A DNA stretch of 64,000 nt from Mucilaginibacter polytrichastri (GTDB lineage: Bacteria; Bacteroidota; Bacteroidia; Sphingobacteriales; Sphingobacteriaceae): NCBI RefSeq assembly GCF_001911425.1, contig NZ_MPPL01000001.1:3736412-3800411 (forward strand), given 5' to 3'. The translations under genes were made by a program, and so were the position numbers. Below are positions 1-9,656 of this stretch, in pieces (position 1 is the stretch's first letter; every line of letters starts with the position of its first letter). Below the pieces are notes generated by a model that saw nothing but the letters and a program-made list of their open reading frames with translations, was not told where the DNA came from and ran no database searches.

Positions 1-147
1 TTATTTTATTTTTTTTGATTGTCTATTGCTTCTTAATTTGCATCTCTCTAATTTACAAATAACAAATTTACAAGCAGCTGAAATAGACACAAGCGCATAC
101 CAAATATACCAGTTGCTGTAAACCCACAAATAAAAATATAACAAATA

Positions 148-1857
148 ATGAGTACTACTACTGATACCGAACAAAGCGTAGAATTAAACCGCTACAGTAA
201 AACCTTAACCGCCGACCCTACCCAACCGGCTGCGCAGGCCATGCTTTATGGTATTGGTTTAACTGATGATGATATGAAAAAACCCCAGGTTGGCATCGCC
301 AGCATGGGTTACGATGGCAATACCTGTAACATGCACTTAAATGATTTAGCCAAAGTGGTGAAGAAAAGTACATGGAATGAAAACATGGTAGGCCTTATAT
401 TTAATACCATTGGCGTAAGCGATGGCATGAGCAACGGTACAGAAGGTATGCGTTACTCATTAGTAAGCCGCGATATTATTGCCGATTCTATTGAGGCCGT
501 TTGTGGTGCTCAATATTATGATGGCTTAATTACCATTCCCGGTTGTGATAAAAATATGCCGGGTTCTGTAATTGCAATGGGCCGTTTAAACCGTCCCTCT
601 ATTATGGTTTACGGTGGTACTATTAAACCGGGGCATTACAAAGGCGAAGATTTAAACATTGTATCTGCATTTGAGGCTTTAGGTAAAAAAATTGCCGGCC
701 AGATGGATGAGTTCGATTTTCAGCAGATCATCAGAAATGCTTGCCCTGGCGCTGGTGCTTGTGGTGGTATTTATACCGCTAACACCATGGCTGCCGCTAT
801 CGAGGCTTTGGGTATGAGCTTGCCTTACTCCTCTTCTACCCCGGCTTTGAGCCCGGAGAAACTGGAAGAATGTACTGCAGCAGGAAAAGCGATCTTAACT
901 TTATTAGAGAAAGATATCAAACCTTCGGACATCATGACCCGCAAGGCATTTGAGAACGCCATTGTTACCATTATGGTAATGGGTGGATCAACAAATGCGG
1001 TGTTGCACTTAATTGCCATGGCAAAAAGTGTTGATGTACCATTAACTCAGGATGATTTCCAAACCATCAGTAACCGGATCCCATTACTGGCCGATATGAA
1101 GCCAAGCGGTAAATACATGATGGAAGATTTACATAAAGTAGGTGGTATCCCTGCAGTAATGAAATATTTATTATCGTTAGGTTGGTTACACGGCGATTGC
1201 TTAACTGTAACAGGTAAAACCATTGCCGAAAACCTGGAATCTGTACCTGCATTAGATTTCGATAAGCAAAAAGTATTCTTACCAAAAGAAGAAGCGATTA
1301 AAGCAACCGGTCACTTACAGATCCTTTACGGAAACATTGCTACCGGTGGTAGCGTTGCCAAAATTACAGGTAAAGAGGGCGACCACTTTGAAGGCCCCGC
1401 CCGCGTATTTGATGGCGAGTTCGAACTGATTCATGGGATTCAAAGCGGCCGTGTTAAATCTGGCGATGTAGTGGTTATCCGCAATGTAGGCCCTAAGGGT
1501 GCACCAGGAATGCCAGAAATGCTAAAACCAACCTCTGCTATTTTCGGTGCTGGTTTGGGTAGTTCGGTAGCGTTAATTACAGATGGCCGTTTCTCTGGTG
1601 GTACACATGGTTTCGTAGTAGGGCACATCACACCCGAGGCATTTGACGGCGGTGCTATTGCTTTTGTAAAAGATGAAGACAAGATCATCATCGATTCAAA
1701 AACAAACCAGATCAACCTCATCATCAGCGATGAAGAAATGGCAGCCCGCAAAGCAGCATGGGTTCAGCCTAAATTAAAAGTGACTAAAGGCGTTTTATAC
1801 AAATACGCCAAAAGCGTTACCACGGCTGCAGAGGGTTGTGTAACGGATGGCGAATAA
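148..1857 (+). CDS. ilvD: dihydroxy-acid dehydratase
   Basis: Dehydrates 2,3-dihydroxy-isovalerate and 2,3-dihydroxy-3-methylvalerate to the 2-keto acids of the valine/isoleucine pathway; cytoplasmic Fe-S enzyme. The 569-residue protein matches the usual IlvD length. Three cysteines sit where [2Fe-2S] ligands are expected: C60 (DGNTCN), C133 ([10 protein letters not shown]) and C205 (GAGACGG). The C-terminal half carries the family motif [14 protein letters not shown]. The ATG at 148 gives the expected N-terminus. It is the first gene of the branched-chain amino acid cluster; the 147 bases before it are AT-rich and show no convincing TAnnTTTG promoter, leader peptide or riboswitch. Confidence 0.97.
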   Translation: MSTTTDTEQSVELNRYSKTLTADPTQPAAQAMLYGIGLTDDDMKKPQVGIASMGYDGNTCNMHLNDLAKVVKKSTWNENMVGLIFNTIGVSDGMSNGTEGMRYSLVSRDIIADSIEAVCGAQYYDGLITIPGCDKNMPGSVIAMGRLNRPSIMVYGGTIKPGHYKGEDLNIVSAFEALGKKIAGQMDEFDFQQIIRNACPGAGACGGIYTANTMAAAIEALGMSLPYSSSTPALSPEKLEECTAAGKAILTLLEKDIKPSDIMTRKAFENAIVTIMVMGGSTNAVLHLIAMAKSVDVPLTQDDFQTISNRIPLLADMKPSGKYMMEDLHKVGGIPAVMKYLLSLGWLHGDCLTVTGKTIAENLESVPALDFDKQKVFLPKEEAIKATGHLQILYGNIATGGSVAKITGKEGDHFEGPARVFDGEFELIHGIQSGRVKSGDVVVIRNVGPKGAPGMPEMLKPTSAIFGAGLGSSVALITDGRFSGGTHGFVVGHITPEAFDGGAIAFVKDEDKIIIDSKTNQINLIISDEEMAARKAAWVQPKLKVTKGVLYKYAKSVTTAAEGCVTDGE

Positions 1858-1906
1858 ATAATATTGCTGATACGAATAAAGAAACCTTACAGCCGACCAA
1901 ACCTAA

Positions 1907-2349
1907 ATGAAAAAGATCTTATCACTGTTAATTTTTAGTTTTTTTTCTACCATTATTTACGCCCAGGTTAGTGACTCAAAATCACTTTCAGACAGCACAA
2001 TTCAATGGAAAAAAGGTAGTTTTTGGGTTCGGGGTAATTATACGATTGGCGATGTGCCAACAACTAATAAAGTTGTTTATAACAAGTTAAAAAATTCTAC
2101 GGCATCGGCTAATGAACTTAAAGAGTACAATAAATATAAGCACCTAACCGCTTATTCTTTTGGGGCAGCGATGTCATGCTTAGTAGCATCTTTAATAGTT
2201 GATAAAGGCTCAAGCTCATGGAAAAGCACTTCGGGTAAAGTGTTATTTGGTGTAGGATGTGGATTATAATACCCGAATTTATTTTTGCCAATAAGAAAAA
2301 GCAGCATTTGAAACGTGCAGTAGATATATATAATCAACAGATTATATAA
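1907..2349 (+). pseudogene. small secreted protein, reading frame broken by a -1 frameshift
   Basis: The open frame from ATG 1907 stops at 2269 after 120 residues: a signal peptide (MKKILSLLIFSFFSTIIYAQ) and a domain with a C-terminal hydrophobic stretch. Moving to the -1 frame just before that stop continues the protein as I-P-E-F-I-F-A-N-K-K-K-Q-H-L-K-R-A-V-D-I-Y-N to a stop at 2347-2349. This tail (conserved-looking 'HLKRAVDIYN') is the ending typical of small Bacteroidota membrane or secreted proteins, so the intact gene probably had one more base near 2255-2268. The cause may be a real mutation or a base-calling error. Function unknown. It lies between ilvD and ilvB and has no evident link to amino acid synthesis. 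Confidence 0.6.
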
Positions 2350-2425
2350 TAGTAATAAAAGTCCGGAGGTCGAGAATAAGTAATGATTGACCAATGACAA
2401 ACAAATAGAATAAAAACAAAGTAAT

Positions 2426-4174
2426 ATGAACGAGACAGCAATTGCACAGCAGGAGTTAGTAACTGCACCCGAAAACGAGGTAGCAGTAGAGCTTACAGGA
2501 TCGGCCGCTTTATTAGAAGCGCTACTGGTCGAAGGCGTCGATACTATTTTTGGATACCCCGGTGGCGCAATTATGCCCGTCTACGATGCTTTGTATGATT
2601 ATAAAGAAAAGCTTAACCATATACTGGTTCGCCACGAGCAAGGTGGTATCCACGCCGGTCAGGGTTATGCACGTACCTCTGGTAAAGTGGGTGTTGTGTT
2701 TGCAACCAGCGGCCCAGGCGCTACTAACTTAATCACCGGCCTGGCCGATGCACAGATTGATAGCACACCATTGGTTTGTATCACCGGTCAGGTTTTTGCA
2801 CACCTGTTGGGTACCGATGCTTTTCAGGAAACTGATATCATCAACATTTCATCACCGGTTACCAAGTGGAACTACCAGGTTACAGATGCTACCGAAATTC
2901 CGGAAGTACTGGCTAAGGCATTTTACATTGCCCGCAGCGGTCGGCCGGGTCCGGTTTTGATCGATATTACCAAGAACGCACAGATCCAGAAATTTCAGTT
3001 CAAGGGTTATACGCCTTGCAACCATATCCGCAGCTACAGGCCAAAACCAATTGTTCGTAACGAATATGTTGAGCAGGCAGCCGCGCTGATCAATCAGGCT
3101 AAAAAACCATTTATCTTATTTGGCCAGGGTGTTATTTTGGGCGAAGCAGAAAAAGAGTTTAAAACTTTTGTCGAAAAATCTGGCATCCCTGCCGCATGGA
3201 CCATTTTAGGGGCAGGCGCTATCCCTACAGATCATCCGCAAAATGTGGGTATGTTGGGTATGCACGGCAACTACGGCCCTAACGTATTAACCAACGAGTG
3301 CGATGTGCTAATTGCCATCGGTATGCGTTTTGATGATCGTGTAACCGGCCGTTTAGATAAATACGCTAAACAGGCACAAGTTATCCATTTGGATATTGAC
3401 CCGGCAGAGATCGACAAAAACGTAAAAAGTACCGTACCGGTATGGGGCGATTGTAAAGAAACTTTACCCTTGCTTACCGCCTTGGTTGATCAGAAGCAAC
3501 ATACCGAGTGGTTAAATTTATTTAACGAATACACTGCCAAAGAAGTTGAAGCAGTAATTGATGCAGAACTACACCCAACTACAGGCGAAATGACTATGGG
3601 CGAGGTAATAAATCAGCTGAATATATTAACCAAAGGCGAAGCTGTTATTGTGAGCGACGTAGGCCAGCACCAAATGGTAGCCTGCCGTTATGCCGACTTT
3701 AAACAAACCCGTAGCAATATTACCAGCGGTGGTTTAGGCACCATGGGCTTTGCATTGCCAGCTGCTATCGGCGCAAAATATGGTGCGCAAGATCGCACCG
3801 TGGTAGCCATCATTGGCGATGGTGGTATGCAAATGACCATCCAGGAACTGGGTACCATTATGCAGAGCGGTGTTGATGTAAAGATCATCATCTTAAACAA
3901 CCGTTTCTTAGGCATGGTTCGCCAATGGCAGGAGTTGTTTAACGAGCGTCGTTACTCATTTGTTGACATCCAAAGCCCGGACTTCGTTCAGGTGGCAGCA
4001 GGTTACCGCATCCCCGGTAAATGCATAAGCGAACGCGAAGAATTACAACCGGCGCTTGAGCAAATGCTTAACAACAAAGGTTCTTTCTTATTAGAAGTGA
4101 TGGTTACTAAAGAAAACAATGTTTTCCCGATGGTACCACAAGGATGCAGCGTTAGCGAAATCAGATTAAAATAA
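2426..4174 (+). CDS. ilvB: acetolactate synthase, large catalytic subunit
   Basis: Thiamine-diphosphate enzyme that condenses pyruvate with pyruvate or 2-ketobutyrate, the committed step to valine/leucine and isoleucine. The 582 residues show the N-terminal PYR domain with the catalytic glutamate E71 (RHEQGGIHAGQGYAR), the central domain with GMRFDDRVTGR, and the C-terminal PP domain with the GDG...NN cofactor motif (GDGGMQMTIQEL ... ILNN). An N-terminal tail of about 23 residues before the fold is usual in this group. Followed after 26 bases by ilvN, its regulatory subunit, so the two are probably co-translated from one message. Confidence 0.97.
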   Translation: MNETAIAQQELVTAPENEVAVELTGSAALLEALLVEGVDTIFGYPGGAIMPVYDALYDYKEKLNHILVRHEQGGIHAGQGYARTSGKVGVVFATSGPGATNLITGLADAQIDSTPLVCITGQVFAHLLGTDAFQETDIINISSPVTKWNYQVTDATEIPEVLAKAFYIARSGRPGPVLIDITKNAQIQKFQFKGYTPCNHIRSYRPKPIVRNEYVEQAAALINQAKKPFILFGQGVILGEAEKEFKTFVEKSGIPAAWTILGAGAIPTDHPQNVGMLGMHGNYGPNVLTNECDVLIAIGMRFDDRVTGRLDKYAKQAQVIHLDIDPAEIDKNVKSTVPVWGDCKETLPLLTALVDQKQHTEWLNLFNEYTAKEVEAVIDAELHPTTGEMTMGEVINQLNILTKGEAVIVSDVGQHQMVACRYADFKQTRSNITSGGLGTMGFALPAAIGAKYGAQDRTVVAIIGDGGMQMTIQELGTIMQSGVDVKIIILNNRFLGMVRQWQELFNERRYSFVDIQSPDFVQVAAGYRIPGKCISEREELQPALEQMLNNKGSFLLEVMVTKENNVFPMVPQGCSVSEIRLK

Positions 4175-4200
4175 TCCCAGAGCGTTTTAAAGAAACAAAC

Positions 4201-4791
4201 ATGGACAAGCAGGAATTTAACATCACCGTATATACCGAAAACCAGATTGGTCTGCTGAATCGCATCGCCATCATTTTCACCCGCAGGAAAATCAATATCG
4301 ATAGCCTGAATACCTCTCCTTCTGAGATCAATGGTATCCACCGTTTCAACATCGTAATTGATGAAACTGAAGAAGTAGTACGCAAACTTTGCCGCCAGAT
4401 TGAGAAACAGGTGGAAGTATTAAAAGCATACTACCATACCAATGCCGACGTTATTTGGCAAGAGATGGCGCTTTATAAAGTACCTACCGAGCTTATTGCC
4501 GAGAAGGCCAGCGTTGAGCGTTTACTGCGCGAGAACGGTGCCCGTGCGGTAGTGATCCGTAAAGATTATATCGTGTTTGAAACCACCGGACACCGCGAGG
4601 AAACCGACAACCTGATCAAAGTTTTACAACCTTACGGCCTGATCGAATTTGTTCGCAGCGCGCGTATCGCCATCATCAAAGACAGCGAAGGTTTTAACTC
4701 TAAGATTCGCGAGTTTGAACGTTTAGACCCAAGCGAAGAGGTTATCGAAAACGAATACCTGAACAAAGGACAAAAGGTATTTACCATGTAG
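4201..4791 (+). CDS. ilvN: acetolactate synthase, small regulatory subunit
   Basis: Binds the large subunit and confers valine feedback control. The 196-residue protein has an N-terminal ACT domain at about residues 6-78 (FNITVYTENQIGLLNRIAII) and the C-terminal ALS small-subunit domain. It is longer than the short E. coli IlvN and closer to the long IlvH type. It lies 26 bases after ilvB and before ilvC, the standard order for this pathway. Confidence 0.95.
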   Translation: MDKQEFNITVYTENQIGLLNRIAIIFTRRKINIDSLNTSPSEINGIHRFNIVIDETEEVVRKLCRQIEKQVEVLKAYYHTNADVIWQEMALYKVPTELIAEKASVERLLRENGARAVVIRKDYIVFETTGHREETDNLIKVLQPYGLIEFVRSARIAIIKDSEGFNSKIREFERLDPSEEVIENEYLNKGQKVFTM

Positions 4792-4794
4792 TGA

Positions 4795-4867
4795 GTTGAT
4801 AAGTAATAGATCATGGATCATAGCCGAATTAGAGCTACTATGAACTATCAACCATTAACTATGAACT
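4795..4867. repeat. imperfect inverted repeat, 'catagttcatag' type
   Basis: AT-rich stretch between ilvN and ilvC built from words such as ATCATGGATCATAG and CTATGAACTATCA that pair imperfectly. It resembles the perfect long inverted repeats found at 28.2, 29.3 and 35.6 kb. Confidence 0.4.
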
Positions 4868-4895
4868 AAAAACAATTAAGTAACATCATAAAACC

Positions 4896-4930
4896 CATCG
4901 GTGAAATCAAAAAACATCGGTGAAATCAAA
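4896..4930 (+). repeat. 16-bp direct repeat before ilvC
   Basis: CATCGGTGAAATCAAA occurs at 4896-4911 and again at 4915-4930, just upstream of the ilvC start at 4952. The duplication also creates an in-frame GTG at 4901 that would extend ilvC by 17 Lys-rich residues; this is likely a chance extension. Confidence 0.7.
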
Positions 4931-4951
4931 GAAATAAAAAAACAAAAAACA

Positions 4952-6016
4952 ATGGCACAATTAAATTTTGGCGGCACTGAAGAAAACGTAGTAACCCGCG
5001 ATGAATTTCCACTTTCGAAAGCACAGGAAGTATTAAGCAAAGAAGTAGTAGCCGTTATTGGTTACGGAGTTCAAGGGCCAGGCCAGGCGCTAAATCAAAA
5101 AGACAATGGTATTAATGTTATCGTTGGTCAGCGTAAAGGTTCAAAAAGCTGGGATAAAGCTGTAAGTGATGGCTTTGTACCGGGCGAAACCCTTTTCGAA
5201 ATTGAAGAAGCCCTTGAAAAAGGAACTATCTATTGCTACTTATTAAGCGATGCTGCACAAATTGAATTGTGGCCAACTGTTAAAAAACACTTAACTCCGG
5301 GTAAAGCATTATACTTCTCTCATGGTTTCGGTATCACTTTTAAAGAGCAAACCGGCATCATCCCTCCTGCAGATGTTGACGTATTTTTAGTTGCGCCTAA
5401 AGGTTCTGGTACTTCATTACGCCGTATGTTCTTGCAGGGTCGTGGCTTAAACTCAAGCTTCGCTATCTTCCAGGATGCAACTGGTAAAGCTTGGGAAAGA
5501 GTTGTTGCCTTAGGTATTGCTGTAGGTAGTGGTTACCTGTTCGAAACAGATTTCAAAAAAGAAGTATTCAGTGATTTAACAGGCGAGCGTGGTACGCTGA
5601 TGGGTTGTATCCAGGGTATTTTTGCTGCTCAATACGATGTATTACGTAGCAAAGGCCACACGCCATCAGAAGCATTTAACGAAACTGTTGAAGAATTAAC
5701 TCAATCGTTAATGCCATTAGTTGCAGAAAACGGTATGGACTGGATGTATGCAAACTGTTCTACTACTGCACAACGTGGTGCGTTAGACTGGTGGAAAAAA
5801 TTCCGTGATGCTACAAAACCGGTATTTGAAGAATTGTACGAAAGTGTTGCTACAGGCAAAGAGTCACAACGCTCTATCGACCTGAACAGCCAACCGGATT
5901 ACCGCGAAAAACTGGATGCAGAATTGAAAGAATTACGCGATAGCGAATTATGGCAAGCAGGTAAAACTGTACGCAGCTTACGCCCTGAGAACCAGGCTGT
6001 AGAAAGCATTAGCTAA
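4952..6016 (+). CDS. ilvC: ketol-acid reductoisomerase (NADP+)
   Basis: Isomerises and reduces acetolactate or acetohydroxybutyrate to the dihydroxy acids used by IlvD. The ATG at 4952 gives a 354-residue protein starting MAQLNFGGTEENVV, the typical Bacteroidota N-terminus; an open frame continues upstream to GTG 4901 but encodes low-complexity Lys/Ile residues from a local direct repeat. The Rossmann motif is GYGVQG, followed by VGQRKGSKSW, whose Arg/Lys/Ser fit NADPH preference. C-terminal KARI domain carries SDLTGERGTLMGC and CSTTAQRGALDWW. Confidence 0.96.
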   Translation: MAQLNFGGTEENVVTRDEFPLSKAQEVLSKEVVAVIGYGVQGPGQALNQKDNGINVIVGQRKGSKSWDKAVSDGFVPGETLFEIEEALEKGTIYCYLLSDAAQIELWPTVKKHLTPGKALYFSHGFGITFKEQTGIIPPADVDVFLVAPKGSGTSLRRMFLQGRGLNSSFAIFQDATGKAWERVVALGIAVGSGYLFETDFKKEVFSDLTGERGTLMGCIQGIFAAQYDVLRSKGHTPSEAFNETVEELTQSLMPLVAENGMDWMYANCSTTAQRGALDWWKKFRDATKPVFEELYESVATGKESQRSIDLNSQPDYREKLDAELKELRDSELWQAGKTVRSLRPENQAVESIS

Positions 6017-6086
6017 TATAGCCTCAACCCGGCCCTCTCATGAAGAATAAGAAGGTAAGAAAAGGTTAAATATAAATTATACTACT

Positions 6087-6157
6087 TGTCATTGCGAAAG
6101 GCTTTTAAAGCCCTCTCCCCCGGAGAGGGTTGGGTGAGGCTCTTTCGCACTGACAAA
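6087..6157. repeat. interspersed repeat, 'CTCTCC' core, copy 1
   Basis: Begins TGTCATTGCG and ends near GCACTGACA, with core AAAGCCCTCTCCCCCGGAGA followed by GGGTTGGGTGAGGC. The same core recurs at 7595, 7962, 10779 and inside ispG. It fills the ilvC-leuC gap. Confidence 0.85.
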
Positions 6158-6167
6158 TTTTTCAATT

Positions 6168-7586
6168 ATGGGAAATACATTATTCGATAAGATTTGGGAT
6201 GCCCACGTGGTGAGCAGTAAGGAAGGATTTCCGGATATTTTATATATCGATACCCATTTTATACACGAGGTAACCAGTCCGCAGGCATTTGATGGTTTGC
6301 GTAAACGCGGTTTACCAGTACTTAGGCCACAACAAACTGTTGCCACAGCAGATCATAACGTGCCAACCTGGGACCAGCACTTACCTATCAAGGAAGAGCT
6401 TTCGCGTTACCAGGTTGATATGCTGACTAAAAACTGTGCTGAGTTTGGTGTTGAGCTTTATGGTTTAGGCCACCCTTACCAAGGCATTGTACACGTAATT
6501 GGTCCCGAACTTGGTATTACCCGCCCCGGTGGTACTTACGTTTGTGGCGATAGCCATACTTCAACCCATGGCGCGTTTGGTGCTATTGCGTTTGGTATCG
6601 GCACATCGCAGGTAGAACAGGTTATGGCTACACAATGCCTGCTTCAGTCTCGCCCTAAAAGAATGAAAATTGAAGTTAACGGTAAACTGCAAAACGGTGT
6701 TGGCGCTAAAGATATTATCCTATACATCATCTCTAAAACCACCGCTGCCGGCGGTACTGGTTATGCGGTTGAATATGCCGGTGATACCATCCGCTCGTTA
6801 AGCATGGAGGGCCGCATGACCATCTGTAACATGAGCATCGAAATGGGTGCCCGTTGCGGACTGATTGCGCCTGATGATACCACTATAGAATACGTACAAG
6901 GTCGCGAATTTGCCCCTAAAGGCGAAGACTGGGATAAAGCAGTTGCTTACTGGAATACGCTTTACTCTGATGATGATGCACAGTTTGACAGTGTATTAAA
7001 CTTCAACGCCGAAGATATTGAGCCGATGATCACCTACGGAACTAATCCGGGCATGGGCATCGGCGTAACACAGCATGTACCGGTTACAGCTGATGTTGAT
7101 CCAACAGAACAAAAATCATATGCTAACTCGTTAGCCTATATGGGCGTGCATGATGATGAATCATTGATCGGTAAACCGATTGATTATGTATTCATAGGCA
7201 GTTGTACGAACTCCCGTATCGAAGACCTGCGCGAAGTAGCAACCTTTTTTAAAGGCCGCCACAAAGCAGATCACGTTACCGTATGGGTGGTACCGGGCTC
7301 TAAACAAGTACAGGAACAAGCCATTGCCGAAGGGTTGGACAAGGTTTTCGAAGCAGCAGGTTTTCCGCTACGCGAACCTGGTTGCAGTGCTTGCTTAGGT
7401 ATGAATGAGGACAAGATCCCGGCAGGTAAATACTGCGTATCAACCTCAAACAGAAACTTTGAAGGCCGTCAGGGTCCTAATTCACGTACGATACTGGCAA
7501 GTCCGTTAACTGCAGCAGCAGCGGCGGTGACTGGTAAGATTACGGATATACGTGAGTTACTTGCCGAAGGAGAATTAGTAGGATAA
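6168..7586 (+). CDS. leuC: 3-isopropylmalate dehydratase, large subunit
   Basis: Aconitase-family subunit that isomerises 2-isopropylmalate to 3-isopropylmalate with LeuD in leucine synthesis. 472 residues, the normal length. The [4Fe-4S] ligands are visible: one in [12 protein letters not shown] and the CxxC pair in [11 protein letters not shown]. The N-terminal region has [13 protein letters not shown]. It is separated from leuD by a small unrelated gene flanked by repeats on both sides. Confidence 0.97.
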   Translation: MGNTLFDKIWDAHVVSSKEGFPDILYIDTHFIHEVTSPQAFDGLRKRGLPVLRPQQTVATADHNVPTWDQHLPIKEELSRYQVDMLTKNCAEFGVELYGLGHPYQGIVHVIGPELGITRPGGTYVCGDSHTSTHGAFGAIAFGIGTSQVEQVMATQCLLQSRPKRMKIEVNGKLQNGVGAKDIILYIISKTTAAGGTGYAVEYAGDTIRSLSMEGRMTICNMSIEMGARCGLIAPDDTTIEYVQGREFAPKGEDWDKAVAYWNTLYSDDDAQFDSVLNFNAEDIEPMITYGTNPGMGIGVTQHVPVTADVDPTEQKSYANSLAYMGVHDDESLIGKPIDYVFIGSCTNSRIEDLREVATFFKGRHKADHVTVWVVPGSKQVQEQAIAEGLDKVFEAAGFPLREPGCSACLGMNEDKIPAGKYCVSTSNRNFEGRQGPNSRTILASPLTAAAAAVTGKITDIRELLAEGELVG

Positions 7587-7594
7587 ATAAACAT

Positions 7595-7660
7595 TGTCAT
7601 TACGAGACGTTTAAAGCCCTCTACTTTGGAGAGGATTGGGTGAGGCAACGCAATGACAAA
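7595..7660. repeat. interspersed repeat, 'CTCTCC' core, copy 2
   Basis: TGTCATTACG ... CGCAATGACA ends with core AAGCCCTCTACTTTGGAGAG then GATTGGGTGAGGC. Same orientation as copies at 6087 and 7962; lies directly before the small gene at 7672. Confidence 0.85.
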
Positions 7661-7671
7661 AACTAAAATAT

Positions 7672-7953
7672 ATGATACTAGAAGTTGCCATATTAGATGT
7701 AATACCGGGATCTGAAAATGATTTCATTGCTGCGTTTGCAAAAGCACAACATATTATATCTGGTATGGCCGGTTACATTTCGCATCAATTAAAAAGATGT
7801 GTAGAAAATGCAAGCCGATTCATTTTACTGGTCGAATGGGTAAAACTATCAGACCATACAGAAGGCTTCCGGAAATCAAAAGAATATATAGAATGGAAAA
7901 GTTTATTGCATCATTTTTATGATCCTTTTCCAACTGTAGAACATTATCAATAA
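7672..7953 (+). CDS. antibiotic biosynthesis monooxygenase (ABM) domain protein
   Basis: 93-residue protein with the pattern of the ABM dimeric alpha+beta fold: MILEVAILDVIPGSENDF, then a helix, YISHQLKRCVENASRFILLV and EWVKLSDHTEGFRKSKEY. The family includes small quinone monooxygenases and haem-degrading enzymes; nothing visible identifies the substrate. It interrupts leuC-leuD and is bracketed by two same-orientation repeat copies (7595-7660 and 7962-8028), which suggests it was acquired as a cassette or that repeats inserted on both sides. A role in leucine synthesis is not indicated. Confidence 0.8.
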   Translation: MILEVAILDVIPGSENDFIAAFAKAQHIISGMAGYISHQLKRCVENASRFILLVEWVKLSDHTEGFRKSKEYIEWKSLLHHFYDPFPTVEHYQ

Positions 7954-7961
7954 AAAAAAAT

Positions 7962-8028
7962 TGTCATTACGGGGCGCTTTAAAGCCCTCTCCTCTGGAGA
8001 GGGTTGGGTGAGGCTGACTACATGACAT
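7962..8028. repeat. interspersed repeat, 'CTCTCC' core, copy 3
   Basis: TGTCATTACG start, core AAAGCCCTCTCCTCTGGAGA then GGGTTGGGTGAGGC, end CATGACAT. Sits immediately before leuD. Confidence 0.85.
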
Positions 8029-8041
8029 AAACGAAAATATA

Positions 8042-8632
8042 ATGTCAACGAAAATTTTTAAACACATTCAATCAACAGCAGTACCGTTGCCGATTGAAAA
8101 TATTGATACCGACCAGATTATCCCGGCAAGGTTTTTAAAAGCCACCACCCGCGATGGCTTTGGTAATAACCTTTTCCGTGACTGGCGTTTTGATGAGAAC
8201 GATAACCCTAAACAAGAGTTCGTACTCAACAACCCAACCTACGCTGGTAAGGTACTGGTAGCAGGCAAAAACTTTGGTTGCGGAAGCAGCCGCGAGCATG
8301 CTGCCTGGGCACTGTCTGACTATGGTTTCGACGCCGTGGTAAGCAGCTTTTTTGCAGATATATTTAAAGGCAACGCACTTAACAACGGCTTACTACCCGT
8401 ACAGGTAAGCGATGATTTTTTAGCTAAAATTTTCGACGAACTGTACAGTGACAAAGATGCCCAGATCGAAATTGACCTGGAGCAGCAAGTAATCCGCATC
8501 AGCAATACAGGTGATGAAGAAGCTTTCGAAATCAACGCGTACAAAAAGGCTTGCCTTACTAATGGGTATGATGATATCGATTATATACTTAGCAATAAGG
8601 CACTGGTAGAAGAATTTGAAAGTAAACGATAA
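8042..8632 (+). CDS. leuD: 3-isopropylmalate dehydratase, small subunit
   Basis: Swivelling-domain partner of LeuC. 196 residues, normal length. Motifs include the N-terminal [17 protein letters not shown] and [15 protein letters not shown]. Start ATG at 8042 follows the repeat at 7962 by 13 bases. Confidence 0.97.
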   Translation: MSTKIFKHIQSTAVPLPIENIDTDQIIPARFLKATTRDGFGNNLFRDWRFDENDNPKQEFVLNNPTYAGKVLVAGKNFGCGSSREHAAWALSDYGFDAVVSSFFADIFKGNALNNGLLPVQVSDDFLAKIFDELYSDKDAQIEIDLEQQVIRISNTGDEEAFEINAYKKACLTNGYDDIDYILSNKALVEEFESKR

Positions 8633-8642
8633 TTAACCAATA

Positions 8643-8720
8643 TGTCATTGCGAGCGATAGCGTGGCAATCTCGTCGGAGATTATAAACGCAACGAGATTG
8701 CTTCGTTCCTCGCAATGACA
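8643..8720. repeat. interspersed palindromic repeat, 'GCAATCTCGT' type, copy 1
   Basis: Terminal inverted repeats TGTCATTGCGAG and CTCGCAATGACA enclose CAATCTCGT and its complement ACGAGATTG. No coding capacity. Lies between leuD and a methyltransferase gene. Further copies at 17363, 22217, 23563, partial at 31159 and 56873. Confidence 0.9.
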
Positions 8721-8731
8721 AAGTAAAAGAT

Positions 8732-9526
8732 ATGGCAACCACAAACAAATTCATCAAACGTGATCCATCAACAAGTAAATTGTTTGATGAGCGTAGTCTG
8801 CAAAGAGATTACGCAACGCTTGCGTCTTTGTTAAAACCGGGCATGCAGGTGCTTGATGTTGGCTGTGGTACAGGTGCTATATCGAAAGATATAGCAAATA
8901 TAATAGGGCCGCAGGGGCAAGTTACCGGCATCGATAACACAGGTCATTTTATTGAAAGTGGCAAGGAAACTTATAATGATGTCGAAAATCTGGAACTGAT
9001 CCACACAGATCTGTTTGATTTTAATCCGGAAGAAAAATTCGACCTCATAGTTTCGGCACGTACTATTCAGTGGTTAAGTAATCCGCAGGAAGCTATTGCC
9101 AAAATGAAAAGTATGTTGAAGCCAGGCGGCTGGTTATCTGTTTTAGATTATGACCATACCGCTTTAGCCTGGATACCGGAGCCACCTTTAAGCATGCGCA
9201 GATTCTACGCCACTTTTTTAAGATGGCGATCTGATGCAGGCATGAACAACGAGGTTGCCGAAGATGCTAAAGGCTTTTTCGAAGAACTGGGTTTCCAGAA
9301 CATCGAAGTGCTGAATGCTGATGAAGTATACGAAAAAGGTCAGCCTGATTTTGAGCACAAGATCAGCATCTGGAGTAAAGTAGCAGCCATGAATCAGATT
9401 GTGGAAGAAGGCTACATCAGCGACGCAGACAGGCTGCAAGCCATTGAAGATTACAACCAATGGATTGCCACCGATGCCAAGCAAATGATAATGAAATTGA
9501 AAGAAACAAGAGGACAAAATCTTTAA
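8732..9526 (+). CDS. class I SAM-dependent methyltransferase
   Basis: 264-residue Rossmann-fold methyltransferase. The SAM-binding motif I is VLDVGCGTGAISKDIA (about residues 40-55), with GIDNTGHFIESG as the acidic loop and LKPGGWLSVLDYD as motif III. The C-terminal 100 residues form a lid of a type that gives no substrate clue. It lies between leuD and leuB, flanked by repeats at 8643 and 9539, so it looks inserted into the leucine genes. The substrate is unknown. Confidence 0.85.
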   Translation: MATTNKFIKRDPSTSKLFDERSLQRDYATLASLLKPGMQVLDVGCGTGAISKDIANIIGPQGQVTGIDNTGHFIESGKETYNDVENLELIHTDLFDFNPEEKFDLIVSARTIQWLSNPQEAIAKMKSMLKPGGWLSVLDYDHTALAWIPEPPLSMRRFYATFLRWRSDAGMNNEVAEDAKGFFEELGFQNIEVLNADEVYEKGQPDFEHKISIWSKVAAMNQIVEEGYISDADRLQAIEDYNQWIATDAKQMIMKLKETRGQNL

Positions 9527-9538
9527 ATATAAAAAGGA

Positions 9539-9640
9539 CCGTCATGCTGAACTTGTTTCAGCATCCCACAGGACATTTCCATCTGCTAAGCATTTTGCAG
9601 ACTTTGCACGTGAGATGCCGAAACAAGTTCGGCATGACGG
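9539..9640. repeat. interspersed repeat, 'GAACTTGTTTCGGCAT' type, copy 1
   Basis: CCGTCATGCTGAACTTGTTT at one end, CGAAACAAGTTCGGCATGAC at the other, making a long imperfect hairpin with a central CTGCTAAGCATTTTGCAG. Related to 22868-22962 and to the tandem array at 63.4-64.0 kb. Confidence 0.9.
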
Positions 9641-9656
9641 TTAGATAAAACTAAAC

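Noticed and set aside
1..147. Attenuator or riboswitch before ilvD
   Set aside because: No leader peptide rich in Ile/Leu/Val, no alternative hairpins with T-run, and no recognisable aptamer; the upstream part is outside the window.
4901..4951. GTG start extending ilvC by 17 residues
   Set aside because: Encoded by a local direct repeat and low in complexity; MAQLNFGGTEENVV is the family start.
9460..9648. Open frame of 62 codons containing MLNLFQHPTGHF
   Set aside because: It is the translation of the interspersed repeat at 9539 joined to the 3' end of the methyltransferase gene; such peptides occur wherever this repeat is found.
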